NCBI GenBank assembly: GCA_018604165.1
Contig: CP075895.1
Span: 1,201,501-1,265,500 of the forward strand
Direction: 5' to 3'
From: Chitinophagaceae bacterium LGM1
GTDB lineage: Bacteria > Bacteroidota > Bacteroidia > Chitinophagales > Chitinophagaceae
DNA: 64,000 bases
The notes under the pieces are model-generated. The model worked only from the letters and a program-made list of their open reading frames with translations. It had not been told where the DNA came from and did not search any database. The position numbers were made by a program, and so were the translations under genes. Within the stretch, counting starts at the first letter, position 1; each line of letters starts with the position of its first letter. This document shows, piece by piece, positions 1 to 8,462 of this stretch.

Positions 1-240
1 TCTACCTTGCTGGCAATAGGATTGTCAGTACCCTTCGCTTATTTATACGAAAAAGCTGAAAATTCAGTTTGGAGTGCCGCACTTGTCCATACCTCTATTC
101 GTACCATCGGTATGGTGTTTTTTACGGAAGATAAAAACTATACAGTCTTGGTATTGTCCTGGATGAGTGTGTCGTTACTAATTCCCAATATTCTATTGTT
201 GTGCAGTAAGCAATTCAGAAAATTATGGACAATGAAGTAA
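1..240 (+). CDS. CPBP family intramembrane metalloprotease, C-terminal fragment
   Basis: The reading frame is open from the first base, so the gene starts left of the window and only about 79 residues are visible. The stretch NSVWSAALVHTSIRT followed by a hydrophobic segment matches the last conserved motif of CPBP (Abi/CaaX-protease-like) membrane proteases, where a His in a transmembrane helix helps bind the metal. A second hydrophobic segment (about residues 50-68) and a basic tail follow. The glutamate motif that would confirm the family lies outside the window. A 31-bp gap separates it from the next gene. Base composition is AT-rich, as in the two genes that follow. Confidence 0.6.
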   Translation, partial: STLLAIGLSVPFAYLYEKAENSVWSAALVHTSIRTIGMVFFTEDKNYTVLVLSWMSVSLLIPNILLLCSKQFRKLWTMK

Positions 241-271
241 TTATTAATAATCAATACATTAGAACACTACA

Positions 272-844
272 ATGAAAAATATTATTATAGCAATAAGTGT
301 CCTTTGTTCGACTATTACAAAGGCGCAATCTAAAACTGACACTGTACAATCATCAATGTCCATCGGCTTTGAAGCTGATGTATTGCCATTTGCGACTGGT
401 GGATATTATGGGTCTATATGGCTTTCGCATAATCATTTCAGATATAGGGCTGTCGTGACAAAGGTTTCAGTGCCACAGTTTATGATATCAGATGGTTTTA
501 CAAACAACAATATGATGGTATATGCGCTAATTACAGATTATTTTATAGGAACAGGGGTAAACAAATGGTGGGTTGGAGCCGGAATAGAATATTGGGATGC
601 AGAAATTCAGACTGATTTAAAAAAACAAACAACAAGGTATGAAAGCTATATCGCTACAATAGGAGGTGGATATGTACTTAAAATATACAAGAATTTATAC
701 ATCAACCCGTGGGTAGCGTTGCATGCTACCATTGCAACAGATGATAACATAATTGTTGATGATTTAGCATATGAGCCTGCGTTTTTTATACCCGAAGGCT
801 CTTTAAAAATTGGCTGGTACTTCAATGCCAAACAAAAATATTAG
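272..844 (+). CDS. Small exported beta-barrel-like protein of unknown function
   Basis: 190 residues. A cleavable signal peptide is visible at residues 1-18 (ending TKAQ). The mature part is rich in alternating aromatic and polar residues (for example YYGSIWLSHNHFRYRA, WWVGAGIEYWDAEI) and ends in GSLKIGWYFNAKQKY, which suggests a small outer-membrane barrel or periplasmic beta protein. I do not recognise the family. It sits in the AT-rich segment left of the tRNA-Leu gene, and its stop is 1 bp before the ATG chosen for the nitroreductase gene, so the two are probably co-transcribed. Confidence 0.65.
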   Translation: MKNIIIAISVLCSTITKAQSKTDTVQSSMSIGFEADVLPFATGGYYGSIWLSHNHFRYRAVVTKVSVPQFMISDGFTNNNMMVYALITDYFIGTGVNKWWVGAGIEYWDAEIQTDLKKQTTRYESYIATIGGGYVLKIYKNLYINPWVALHATIATDDNIIVDDLAYEPAFFIPEGSLKIGWYFNAKQKY

Positions 845-845
845 T

Positions 846-1964
846 ATGAACCGGAGGGGGTTTCTTAAAATAGCGGGAGGTACAGCTGCAGCTACACTGT
901 TAGCTACCTATGCCTTCAGCGACAAACAGAATATTATGCGCGACGATGTTGCTGATATTCCTATATCGTCAGAAAAACTTTACCCTGATGAGAGGAAAAT
1001 ACTGTACCTCGCATCGCTTGCACCGAGCGGTCATAATACCCAACCTTGGATGATAAAATATCTTGCTCCCTATCACTGGATTGTATGCAATGATAAAATG
1101 AAATGGCTTCCTGCAGTAGACCCCTCACAACGAGAAACAATTCTTTCAATAGGTGCATTTATCCAGAATATCGATTACGCTGCGGACTCCCTTGGCTATA
1201 TTGCTGAGTATAAACTTTTGGCTAATAGTAATCAGGATGAAGATATGGTAGAGATAAGGCTGAATAAAACCAGTAATAAAAGCAACTATAATCTTGAAAA
1301 CATTAAACTACGTAGAACAATACGTTCAGGCTTTTTGAATGACATTATTTCAGCAAACGACATGCATTTTATTTGTAGCGGAGATAATAATCATTTTCAT
1401 TACATACCCAATAAAACAAAGGAACAACAATGGCTTAGCGAACTAACAGTTGACGCAAACCATCAACAGATATACAGAGATGATGCACAGAATGAGCTTG
1501 CAAATTGGATGAGATTATCGACAGATGATGCTCTGAAATACAAAGATGGTCTAACGACTGCGAGCATGGAAATAAGTGGTTTATCTGGTTGGATTGTAAG
1601 GAATCTTTACAAGAAAGAAAATGTGCTAAGTGTAAAGTTTAGAGAGCAAAGTTTAGCTAAAGTTAAGAATCAGGCAACGAATCTTGGTGGTTGGCTGCTT
1701 ATGACAAGTGAAAATGGTGACACTGCATCACTGTTGGAAACAGGAAAAAGACTTCAAAGAATGTTGTTGAAGACAAGAGTGAAAAAAATTGGCGTACACC
1801 CAATGACTCAGATACTGGAGGAGGACATATATAAGGCTGAACTTCAAAGTAGAATGAAAATTACTAACAGTATTCAATTTGTGTTACGATTAGGTTATGT
1901 GCAAAACTATCCCAAGCCAGTTTCTCTCAGAAGACCTATCGAAAGTTTTATTCAACTTATATGA
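846..1964 (+). CDS. Tat-exported nitroreductase-family (Acg-like) FMN protein
   Basis: About 372 residues from the ATG at 846. The N-terminus NRRGFLKIAG plus a hydrophobic stretch is a textbook twin-arginine signal, so a folded cofactor-containing protein is exported. The mature start carries LYLASLAPSGHNTQPW, the FMN-binding signature of the nitroreductase fold. The roughly 330-residue length, with the fold repeated, fits the Acg (Rv2032-like) subgroup rather than the 200-residue NfsB type. Substrate unknown. An upstream in-frame ATG at 825 would overlap the previous gene. 846 is preferred because it puts the twin arginines at residues 3-4. After the stop the same frame stays open for about 31 codons, which may be remnant sequence. 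Confidence 0.8.
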   Translation: MNRRGFLKIAGGTAAATLLATYAFSDKQNIMRDDVADIPISSEKLYPDERKILYLASLAPSGHNTQPWMIKYLAPYHWIVCNDKMKWLPAVDPSQRETILSIGAFIQNIDYAADSLGYIAEYKLLANSNQDEDMVEIRLNKTSNKSNYNLENIKLRRTIRSGFLNDIISANDMHFICSGDNNHFHYIPNKTKEQQWLSELTVDANHQQIYRDDAQNELANWMRLSTDDALKYKDGLTTASMEISGLSGWIVRNLYKKENVLSVKFREQSLAKVKNQATNLGGWLLMTSENGDTASLLETGKRLQRMLLKTRVKKIGVHPMTQILEEDIYKAELQSRMKITNSIQFVLRLGYVQNYPKPVSLRRPIESFIQLI

Positions 1965-2089
1965 AATGTAGATTATGACGATGGTAATACTGTTGAAAGG
2001 CAAATCAAAGAAGGTAAATTTACATCTGCATTCTTTTGTTCACTTGGCCCAAGCAAATAATAACAACAACACTGTTGTTCAGAATAAAG

Positions 2090-2112
2090 TTTAGTGCACA
2101 TTTTAGTGCACA
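2090..2112. repeat. Two tandem 11-bp repeats near tRNA-Leu
   Basis: TTTAGTGCACA occurs at 2090-2100 and again at 2102-2112, a 12-bp period. A short palindrome, AACAACA-C-TGTTGTT, lies just before it at 2065-2079. Both sit in the non-coding gap between the nitroreductase gene and the tRNA-Leu terminator. They could be recombinase or regulator binding sites at the edge of an integrated element. No protein in the window explains them. Confidence 0.5.
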
Positions 2113-2124
2113 TGAATTTCAGAC

Positions 2125-2160
2125 AAAAAAATAAGGAGTTACAATTGTATGTAACTCCTT
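2125..2160 (-). terminator. Rho-independent terminator of tRNA-Leu
   Basis: The 10-bp perfect stem AAGGAGTTAC / GTAACTCCTT (2133-2142 with 2151-2160) has an 8-nt loop. On the minus strand it is followed by seven T residues (2125-2131). It begins 11 nt past the tRNA 3' end, the expected place for its terminator. Confidence 0.8.
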
Positions 2161-2171
2161 GATAATCAGCG

Positions 2172-2255
2172 TGCCCAGAACAGGAATCGAACCTGCACTC
2201 CCTTGCGAAAACCAGATTTTGAGTCTAGCGCGTCTACCAATTCCGCCATCTGGGC
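2172..2255 (-). tRNA. tRNA-Leu (anticodon CAA)
   Basis: 84 nt on the minus strand. The acceptor stem GCCCAGA / TCTGGGC pairs fully, with discriminator A at 2172. The anticodon stem CTAGA / TCTGG encloses the loop CTCAAAA, giving anticodon CAA. A long variable arm marks a class II tRNA, and the T-loop reads TTCGATT. CCA is not encoded. The 3' end faces left, towards the AT-rich segment at 1-2124, which is the orientation seen when elements integrate at tRNA 3' ends. Confidence 0.95.
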
Positions 2256-2263
2256 GTGCTTGT

Positions 2264-2797
2264 TCAGCGAGGGGCTGCAAATGTATTTATTCTTTCCGAA
2301 ATCCGCAACAGGTATTTTTTACGGAAATAGCTGTCTTTTATTTGTAATAATAATGGGGTAGAGGTATCGCCGCTATTAAATTTTTCTGTCAATGGTTTAG
2401 CCAACAGCAGCCAGTCCTGCATTTGCGATGCCAGCATGTCTTCGGCCTGTTTTTTTAATATTTCGTTATCCGGTTCCATTTCATATTCACTGATGATTTC
2501 ATTCAGGTCCATCATCTCCATCAAAAAATCGTGCGGCAGGTTATATTTTTCCTCATCTTCCAGCACCCCGTGCAGCTTTAGTATATATGCCATCAGGGCA
2601 TCTTCGTTTTGTAGCGTTTTATATGCATCGTTATTCAATGCGGCCATGCGTAGTGCTTCCGCCTGTTCGGTATTATTTGCCAGTGTATATCTGTCGGGGT
2701 GGTAGCGGCGGCTCAGCTCATAGTATTTCTTTTTTACCAAAGCAGCATCGGGCGCAAAGCTGACGGGTATTTCATATAATTCAAAATAGTTGTCCAT
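2264..2797 (-). CDS. hscB: Fe-S cluster co-chaperone HscB (J-domain protein)
   Basis: 177 residues, the usual HscB length. An N-terminal J domain carries HPD at residues 33-35, the motif that stimulates the ATPase of its Hsp70 partner. The C-terminal helical region with acidic LPHDFLMEMMDLNE matches the HscB domain that binds the IscU scaffold. It acts in the cytoplasm in iron-sulfur cluster transfer. No hscA, iscU or fdx gene is adjacent, so the rest of the pathway lies elsewhere. The stop is 9 bp from tRNA-Leu on the same strand, and the gene is divergent from the dehydrogenase at 2845. Confidence 0.88.
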   Translation of the reverse strand: MDNYFELYEIPVSFAPDAALVKKKYYELSRRYHPDRYTLANNTEQAEALRMAALNNDAYKTLQNEDALMAYILKLHGVLEDEEKYNLPHDFLMEMMDLNEIISEYEMEPDNEILKKQAEDMLASQMQDWLLLAKPLTEKFNSGDTSTPLLLQIKDSYFRKKYLLRISERINTFAAPR

Positions 2798-2844
2798 ACG
2801 GCAAATGAGAGTAGCTTATCTTTACGCGTACAAATGTAAGTAAG

Positions 2845-4050
2845 ATGATTCGTATAGGTTTGATTCGTGAAAGAAAGTCACCACCAGATACCCGTGTTGC
2901 CCTCACACCGCAACAATGTGTGCAGATAATGCAGAAATACCACGGATTGCAGATAGTTGCAGAGCCATCGCCAGACAGGTGCGTACCCGATGCAGACTAT
3001 ACAGCCGCTGGTATACCCCTACAAGCAGACCTGAGAGATTGTGATGTGTTACTTGGCATCAAAGAAGTGCGTGTTGATGACCTGATACCCGATAAAACCT
3101 ATTTCTTCTTCTCGCATACCAAAAAGAAACAACCCTACAACCAAAAACTGATGCATGCGTTGATTGAAAAACGCATTCGCATGATAGACTATGAATGCCT
3201 GACGCATATAGATGAACAGCGCATACTTGGCTTTGGTTACTATGCAGGTGTGGTAGGTGCGCATAATGGCTTGCTGGCTTATGGCAAAAAGTTTGGGTTG
3301 TATGATTTGCCGCCAGCGCATCATGTAGCAGGCTTTGCAGATTTGCTACGTGCATACGAGCAGGTAAAACTGCCCAACATAAAAATCGTTGTAACAGGCT
3401 CCGGTAAAGTAGCAAGTGGTATTATTGAGGTGATGACGCATTTTGATATTGAATCGGTAGAGCCGGAAGATTATCTGACACACCAATACGACTACCCGGT
3501 ATATACCCACCTGAAAGGTGGCGACCTCTATGCCCGAAAAGATAACGACCTCTTTTCACGTGATGATTTTCACGCGCACCCCGAAGCCTATAAATGTTTG
3601 TTCACCAAATACATTCCGCAAACAGATGTACTGATGAATGGCATTTATTGGGATGCCAAGATTGCACGCCTGTTTGAGAAACAAGATATACTACGTAATG
3701 ATTGGCGGGTGCGTGTGATAGCCGACATAACTTGCGATATTGATGGTTCCGTCCCCATCAACATCGGTGCATCTACCATTGCCAACCCTGTGTATGGTAT
3801 AGACCGTAAAACAGGTGGGCAGGCAGCACCATATCAAAACAGCAACAACGTTATAGATGTAATGGCGGTAGATAATCTGCCCAATGAATTACCTCGCGAT
3901 GCATCACAATACTTTGGAGCGCACTTCGAAAAGTTTGTGTTGAAAGAATTGCTAAGTGATAGCAGCGACATCATTCGCCGAGCTACGATATGCGAAGGCG
4001 GGAAACTAACTCCCGATTACGAGTACCTGAGCGACTATGCGTACAAGTAA
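2845..4050 (+). CDS. NAD(P)-dependent dehydrogenase of the alanine/saccharopine (lysine-forming) dehydrogenase family
   Basis: 401 residues. The N-terminus IGLIRERKSPPDTRVALT is the start of the alanine dehydrogenase / transhydrogenase N-terminal domain shared with lysine-forming saccharopine dehydrogenases. FFFSHTKKKQ (about residues 87-96) is the substrate-side histidine/lysine motif, and VVTGSGKVASG (about 182-192) is the dinucleotide-binding loop of the Rossmann domain. The C-terminal part (ADITCDIDGSVP) matches saccharopine dehydrogenase-like proteins more than true alanine dehydrogenase. Substrate is uncertain: lysine/saccharopine, ornithine or another amino acid are possible. It is a single-gene unit, ending flush against the convergent epimerase gene. 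Confidence 0.75.
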   Translation: MIRIGLIRERKSPPDTRVALTPQQCVQIMQKYHGLQIVAEPSPDRCVPDADYTAAGIPLQADLRDCDVLLGIKEVRVDDLIPDKTYFFFSHTKKKQPYNQKLMHALIEKRIRMIDYECLTHIDEQRILGFGYYAGVVGAHNGLLAYGKKFGLYDLPPAHHVAGFADLLRAYEQVKLPNIKIVVTGSGKVASGIIEVMTHFDIESVEPEDYLTHQYDYPVYTHLKGGDLYARKDNDLFSRDDFHAHPEAYKCLFTKYIPQTDVLMNGIYWDAKIARLFEKQDILRNDWRVRVIADITCDIDGSVPINIGASTIANPVYGIDRKTGGQAAPYQNSNNVIDVMAVDNLPNELPRDASQYFGAHFEKFVLKELLSDSSDIIRRATICEGGKLTPDYEYLSDYAYK

Positions 4051-4956
4051 TCAACGCATCAACTGCTCAACAGCTTTGCCGATAGTAGGGTAGCGAAATG
4101 GGAAGCCTGTATCTTCTATTTTTTGGCTGTTTACGGTTGCACTTTTCAATACTTCAATACTCATTTCGCCCAGCATCAGTTGTAATACAAATGATGGGAC
4201 AGGCAGGGGAATACTAAAGCCTTTTGCATAATGCCTGATGGTGAACATTAATAAACGTTGCGATACGGGTGCGGGTGCTACGGCATTGTATGTGCCTTGC
4301 AGCAATTCATTTTCAAGCGCATATACAAACATGGCAGCTACATCATCTATATGTACCCAGCTAACTGTTTGCTGCCCGCCGCCTAATAGCGGCGCAATGC
4401 CAAATTTTACAGGTTTGGCAAATTCTTTGAATGCGCCACCATCATTACTCAGTACGATGCCTATGCGTAATAGTACCCTGCGCATCTTACCCTCAAGTGG
4501 CAAGCTTGCGTCTTCCCATGCCTTACAGGTACTGCCAAGGAAGTCGGCAGACGGATTGTCTGTTTCTGTAAATGGTGTACCACCATTATCTGCACCATAA
4601 TACCCAATAGCTGATGATGATATGAACGCTTTGCAATGTGGGGCATGTTGCAATATTTGAGAAGCTATAAACGATGTACCGATGGTACGGCTTTCCAATA
4701 TTTCTCGTTTACGTTGGGTAGTCCACCGTTTATCGGCAACACCCTCGCCGGCTAAGTGTAGTATGGCATCAACTGCTTGCAGGGCGGCGGTGTCTATGGC
4801 TTGTTTGTAAGCATCCCAATAAGCATAGCTGATATTGCCAATGCTATCCTTTGGCTTTCGGGTAAAGATGATGACTTTGTGTCCTCTGTCTGTCAATAGT
4901 TTAGTGAGCGTTCTGCCTATCAACCCCGTACCACCTGTTATGCCTATGGTTTTCAT
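4051..4956 (-). CDS. TIGR01777-family NAD(P)-binding epimerase-like protein (YfcH/SDR39U1 type)
   Basis: 301 residues of the extended SDR fold. GITGGTGLIGR (residues 5-15) binds the dinucleotide. ILHLAGEGVADKRW and the segment SSAIGYYG are hallmarks of the YfcH / SDR39U1 subfamily, which also carries a C-terminal DUF1731-like region (here LGEMSIEVLKSATVNSQK). The physiological substrate of this family is unknown. The protein is cytoplasmic with no signal or membrane segment. It is convergent with the dehydrogenase gene at 2845-4050. Confidence 0.88.
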   Translation of the reverse strand: MKTIGITGGTGLIGRTLTKLLTDRGHKVIIFTRKPKDSIGNISYAYWDAYKQAIDTAALQAVDAILHLAGEGVADKRWTTQRKREILESRTIGTSFIASQILQHAPHCKAFISSSAIGYYGADNGGTPFTETDNPSADFLGSTCKAWEDASLPLEGKMRRVLLRIGIVLSNDGGAFKEFAKPVKFGIAPLLGGGQQTVSWVHIDDVAAMFVYALENELLQGTYNAVAPAPVSQRLLMFTIRHYAKGFSIPLPVPSFVLQLMLGEMSIEVLKSATVNSQKIEDTGFPFRYPTIGKAVEQLMR

Positions 4957-5027
4957 ATTGTTACAACAACTATTGCAGGTAAAAGTTATTGCCTGACGAT
5001 GATTGCGGTAGAAAAGTTAGTTAATAG

Positions 5028-5297
5028 ATGTTAAAAAAACTTTTAGCAGATACAATAAAAGGAATAATCATGCGTTTTATTTGCAAAAGCCGTTTTTTAA
5101 TGAGGAAAACTTTACTTAAACATTTTACAGAGAAAATACCCGAAAAACCAATAGTGATGCAGATGGAAGACGCGAAAAGCGATGTGTTGACGGATTTGGT
5201 ACAAGACATGAAGCCATACCTGCAAGAGGCAGCGGCAGACTTACTGTCTCCACGCCCCGAACTGATGGCACAGCTTTTCAAAAGGGTGTTAAACTAA
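5028..5297 (+). CDS. Small protein of unknown function
   Basis: 89 residues. The N-terminal third is basic and hydrophobic and the C-terminal part is amphipathic and acidic (ending PELMAQLFKRVLN). It lies between two minus-strand genes, and its last 9 bp overlap the end of the metallophosphoesterase gene. The competing minus-strand frame (5021-5281) looks less protein-like. Start uncertain: ATG at 5028, 5070 or 5100. No family recognised, so it may be a real short gene or a chance frame. Confidence 0.45.
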   Translation: MLKKLLADTIKGIIMRFICKSRFLMRKTLLKHFTEKIPEKPIVMQMEDAKSDVLTDLVQDMKPYLQEAAADLLSPRPELMAQLFKRVLN

Positions 5298-6542
5298 TTC
5301 TACCACCGTTATTTCGGGTAGTATGCCCAACCTGCCAGGGTAACCGAGGAAGCCAAATCCTCGGTTGACGTACAGGTATTGTTCGCCCTCTTGGTAGAGG
5401 CCAGCCCATTTTTTATAAACATATTGCACGGGGCTCCATTTCAGCCCCGGTATTTCTACGCCAAGCTGCATACCATGCGTATGCCCACTGAATGTGATGT
5501 CTATATCGGTATATGTTTTGCGTACTTCCGCATCCCAATGAGATGGGTCGTGCGATAGTAGCATCTTGAACGGAATGTTCTTTTCTGCCAGTCCTGCATA
5601 GGCTTCGTTCATTTTGCCATATTTGGGAAAGCCTGCCTTTGCACCCCAGTTTTCTATACCCACTACGGCTATTTTATCATTGCCTTTTTCTATTACTACA
5701 TGCTCGTTCATCAGCAATCGCCAGCCCATTTTGCCATGCGTGTCTTTCAGCCATTGCAGGTTTGTAGCTTTGGCTTCAGGGTTGGGCCATTGCACATAGT
5801 CGCCATAGTCGTGGTTGCCTAAAATGCTGTACACACCAAGCGGTGCGCTTAGTTTCGCAAATATGTCGGTATAGGGTTGTATTTCGTCTGCTTTGTTGTT
5901 TACAAGGTCGCCGGTAAAGAAAATCATATCGGGTTTTTCTTCCAATACTTTTTCTACCCCGCGCTGCACAGCATGGTGACTATCAAAACTACCGCTGTGT
6001 ATGTCCGAAATCTGCACAATCTTCATGCCCCTGAAAGCAGCAGGCAGGTTTTTGAGCGATAGCTGTATGCGACGTATTTTATAATTGTATCGGTTGGTGA
6101 TACCGTACATAAAGCCGCCCAATGCCGTACCACCCAATATCAATGCCACACGCTGTATAAACACCGACCTTGTGATGCCATTACCCGTTACCTCGGCGGC
6201 AGTGGTAGCAGCTATTGCCGGCTTGCTGAATATACTCCATATCCATACAAAAAAGCGGCGCACTTCATCGCCCAGCATTACTATCAGTATCAGTGCTTTG
6301 CCCACAATAAAACCAAGCGTGAAAGCCACATAAATATTGCGCAGCAAATGCGGCACTTTTGCCCAGTCTATAAACCTGAAAGAGAAGAAGCCTGCCCATG
6401 TGATGATGGTGAGCAATACGTATACTACCGTCAGTATGGTTTTAATATTAGATGGCAGGGTGCGCATAGCGCTACGTACTACGGTATACGCATAATACTC
6501 TGCCAGTAAAAAAATGCCTAAGAATATGAGCAATCTTGTCAT
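5289..6542 (-). CDS. Membrane-anchored metallophosphoesterase (YkuE/YaeI-like)
   Basis: 417 residues. Three or four hydrophobic segments fill residues 1-95, with another near 130-148, then a calcineurin-like domain. Metal ligands are visible in order: SDIH (about 179-182), GDLV (211-214), GNHD (242-245), a His in LLSHDPSHWD (331) and GHTHG (353-357). Relatives hydrolyse phosphodiester or phospholipid substrates at the membrane, for example the UDP-diacylglucosamine-type hydrolases. The exact substrate cannot be read from sequence. It is transcribed just after the FMN reductase gene (3-bp gap) on the same strand. Confidence 0.88.
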   Translation of the reverse strand: MTRLLIFLGIFLLAEYYAYTVVRSAMRTLPSNIKTILTVVYVLLTIITWAGFFSFRFIDWAKVPHLLRNIYVAFTLGFIVGKALILIVMLGDEVRRFFVWIWSIFSKPAIAATTAAEVTGNGITRSVFIQRVALILGGTALGGFMYGITNRYNYKIRRIQLSLKNLPAAFRGMKIVQISDIHSGSFDSHHAVQRGVEKVLEEKPDMIFFTGDLVNNKADEIQPYTDIFAKLSAPLGVYSILGNHDYGDYVQWPNPEAKATNLQWLKDTHGKMGWRLLMNEHVVIEKGNDKIAVVGIENWGAKAGFPKYGKMNEAYAGLAEKNIPFKMLLSHDPSHWDAEVRKTYTDIDITFSGHTHGMQLGVEIPGLKWSPVQYVYKKWAGLYQEGEQYLYVNRGFGFLGYPGRLGILPEITVVELV

Positions 6543-6545
6543 CTG

Positions 6546-7046
6546 CTAAAACTTCAAAAATTCGTCTATTTGTGTTTCTATCGTCTTTAATGTGGCGGGT
6601 TTCAGCACCTCGCCGTTTTCGCCTATCTCTTCGGTTATGCGGCTGATGGGTATTTTATTGTACAGTATGTTTACACGCAGGTAGTTCAGTATGTTCGTCA
6701 TATGGTCCAGACCGCGCAGGTTGCCTGCCCGCCCGTCTGCAACACCTACCAGCATGGCTTTTTTGTACCACCATGCTTTTTTGATGTCGCTGTTATCCAT
6801 CATTAGCTTCAGTATGCCGGGGAAACTGCCATTGTATTCGGGCATTACCAACACAAACTTTTCGGTAGGTATCAGCAGGTCTTTCTCTATTTGTTTCATC
6901 TCGTCGCCACGCTCCCATACAGCTTTGCCCTCTAAGTTCAGCAAGTGTACGTTGGGGTGGTGTGCTGCCAGCATGGTATGGTAGAGGCTTGCCACTTTCA
7001 GCGTCATGCTGTCTGTACGATTGGTGCCTGCTATTACTGTAATCAT
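6546..7046 (-). CDS. NADPH-dependent FMN reductase family protein
   Basis: 166 residues with a flavodoxin-like fold. The start is ITVIAGTNRTDSMTLKVA, the phosphate-binding loop for FMN, and VLVMPEYNGSFPGILK is the conserved PEYN motif of NADPH-dependent FMN/quinone/azo reductases. It is probably a soluble cytoplasmic oxidoreductase using FMN and NAD(P)H. It precedes the metallophosphoesterase gene in a two-gene unit; no functional link is evident. Confidence 0.88.
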   Translation of the reverse strand: MITVIAGTNRTDSMTLKVASLYHTMLAAHHPNVHLLNLEGKAVWERGDEMKQIEKDLLIPTEKFVLVMPEYNGSFPGILKLMMDNSDIKKAWWYKKAMLVGVADGRAGNLRGLDHMTNILNYLRVNILYNKIPISRITEEIGENGEVLKPATLKTIETQIDEFLKF

Positions 7047-7192
7047 ATTTTTATGCGAAAGCGCAAAGGTACAGGGCTTTAGGTATAGGTTGATTAGTTT
7101 ATTTGTTGATGTGTTGATTGCTGGAAACTATGCAACAATTATTATAGGTACATAATTGGTTCACGTCAACTAAATCTTTAGTTTTGAACTAT

Positions 7193-8374
7193 ATGAGAGT
7201 GTATTGGCTGATTTTTTCTTTTGTAATACTATGTGCTGTGTCCAACGCACAAAAACCAGCATACCAATTTTCGGCAATCATAGACAGTACATTGCAGGCA
7301 GATACTACACCTTACAAATACCAAATGGCAGCTACCGCTTATTCCTATATTGGCGAGTATAAGCTTGGCTTGGAAACAAGGGATAGAGAGTATAAAAACC
7401 CTTCCGGCGAACCATCAGCATCGTACAAGGCGGTATTAGCACCATTCAATAACAAGGTACATGCAGCGTCTTATATTCTGGAACAAGCAGCCAAAACAAG
7501 TATAGTCATCTTTAATGAGGCCCACCACAATCCACGCCATCGGGTATTTGTAGCTACATTGCTGCCCGAACTAAAAAAACTGGGCTATACATATATAGGG
7601 CTTGAGGCATTACCTTATTCCGATTCCAATATCAACTTGAATAAATACCCACTAATAAACGTGAGTAGTTATACCAACGAACCTTGCTTTGGTAATATGC
7701 TTCGCGAAGCCTTGCAACTTGGCTACACTGTCTTTCCCTACGAGGCAGATTGGGAATTGCAAAGCAAAGGCGAAAGCAGAGAAGAATTGCAGGCACGCAA
7801 CATCAAAGCCATGATGGACAAACACCTCAATAAGAAATTTGTCATCTATTGCGGATACGACCATGCCATAGAAGACTCAACTAGAAACTTTATGGTATTG
7901 CCAATGGCTGGCAGGTTGAAGAAAATGACAGGCATTGACCCCTTTACAATAGACCAGGTGCAGCTAACGGAAAGCAGCAGTAAAGATTATGGTAATCGTT
8001 ATCGAAAATTGATAAGCCACAACGAAAGCATTGTATTAAAGGATAGCGCAGGCAATGTATTTAACAAAGCCAAAAACAACTTGGTGACTTTTGATTGTAA
8101 TGTATATCATCCTGACACGAAATATATCAATGGCCGCCCCGATTGGTTATATGCCAAGGGCAAAAAAGCCATTTATGTACACGATAAAATAAACATTGCC
8201 TACCCCTGCCTTGTAAAAGTGTATCGCAAAAAAGATAGTGAAAGTGCTGTGCCTATAGATGTGGTAGAGCTACTACACGCTTATGATGATAAGGTAATCA
8301 TTGTGCCTGCTAAAGGTAAGAGGCGTGTAGTAGTTATCAATAGATTGGGCGAATCGTTAGTGTTTTTTGAATAA
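7193..8374 (+). CDS. Exported protein with a ChaN/TIKI/erythromycin-esterase-like motif
   Basis: About 393 residues from the ATG at 7193 (a TTG at 7184 is less likely). A signal peptide ends near SNAQ (residue 20). IVIFNEAHHNPRHR (about residues 104-117) resembles the GE.H.....R metal-site motif of the ChaN / EreA / TIKI superfamily, with Asn in place of the usual Gly. YIGLEAL and YEAD, typical second and third motifs, follow at the right spacing, and FVIYCGYDHAIED resembles the late His motif. The C-terminal 120 residues look like a separate beta-rich domain. Catalytic role unknown; periplasmic or secreted. Monocistronic. Confidence 0.6.
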   Translation: MRVYWLIFSFVILCAVSNAQKPAYQFSAIIDSTLQADTTPYKYQMAATAYSYIGEYKLGLETRDREYKNPSGEPSASYKAVLAPFNNKVHAASYILEQAAKTSIVIFNEAHHNPRHRVFVATLLPELKKLGYTYIGLEALPYSDSNINLNKYPLINVSSYTNEPCFGNMLREALQLGYTVFPYEADWELQSKGESREELQARNIKAMMDKHLNKKFVIYCGYDHAIEDSTRNFMVLPMAGRLKKMTGIDPFTIDQVQLTESSSKDYGNRYRKLISHNESIVLKDSAGNVFNKAKNNLVTFDCNVYHPDTKYINGRPDWLYAKGKKAIYVHDKINIAYPCLVKVYRKKDSESAVPIDVVELLHAYDDKVIIVPAKGKRRVVVINRLGESLVFFE

Positions 8375-8462
8375 GTGATACCCCATTTTCCAACAATCTT
8401 ACACCCGCCCTTGCAAATTCAAGCAATAATTACCATTTTTATAACGAAATAGGGTTTTATAT

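Noticed and set aside
1965-2060. Open tail after the nitroreductase stop, considered as a gene remnant
   Set aside because: Only about 31 codons, no recognisable domain; may be chance. Kept only as context for the island boundary.
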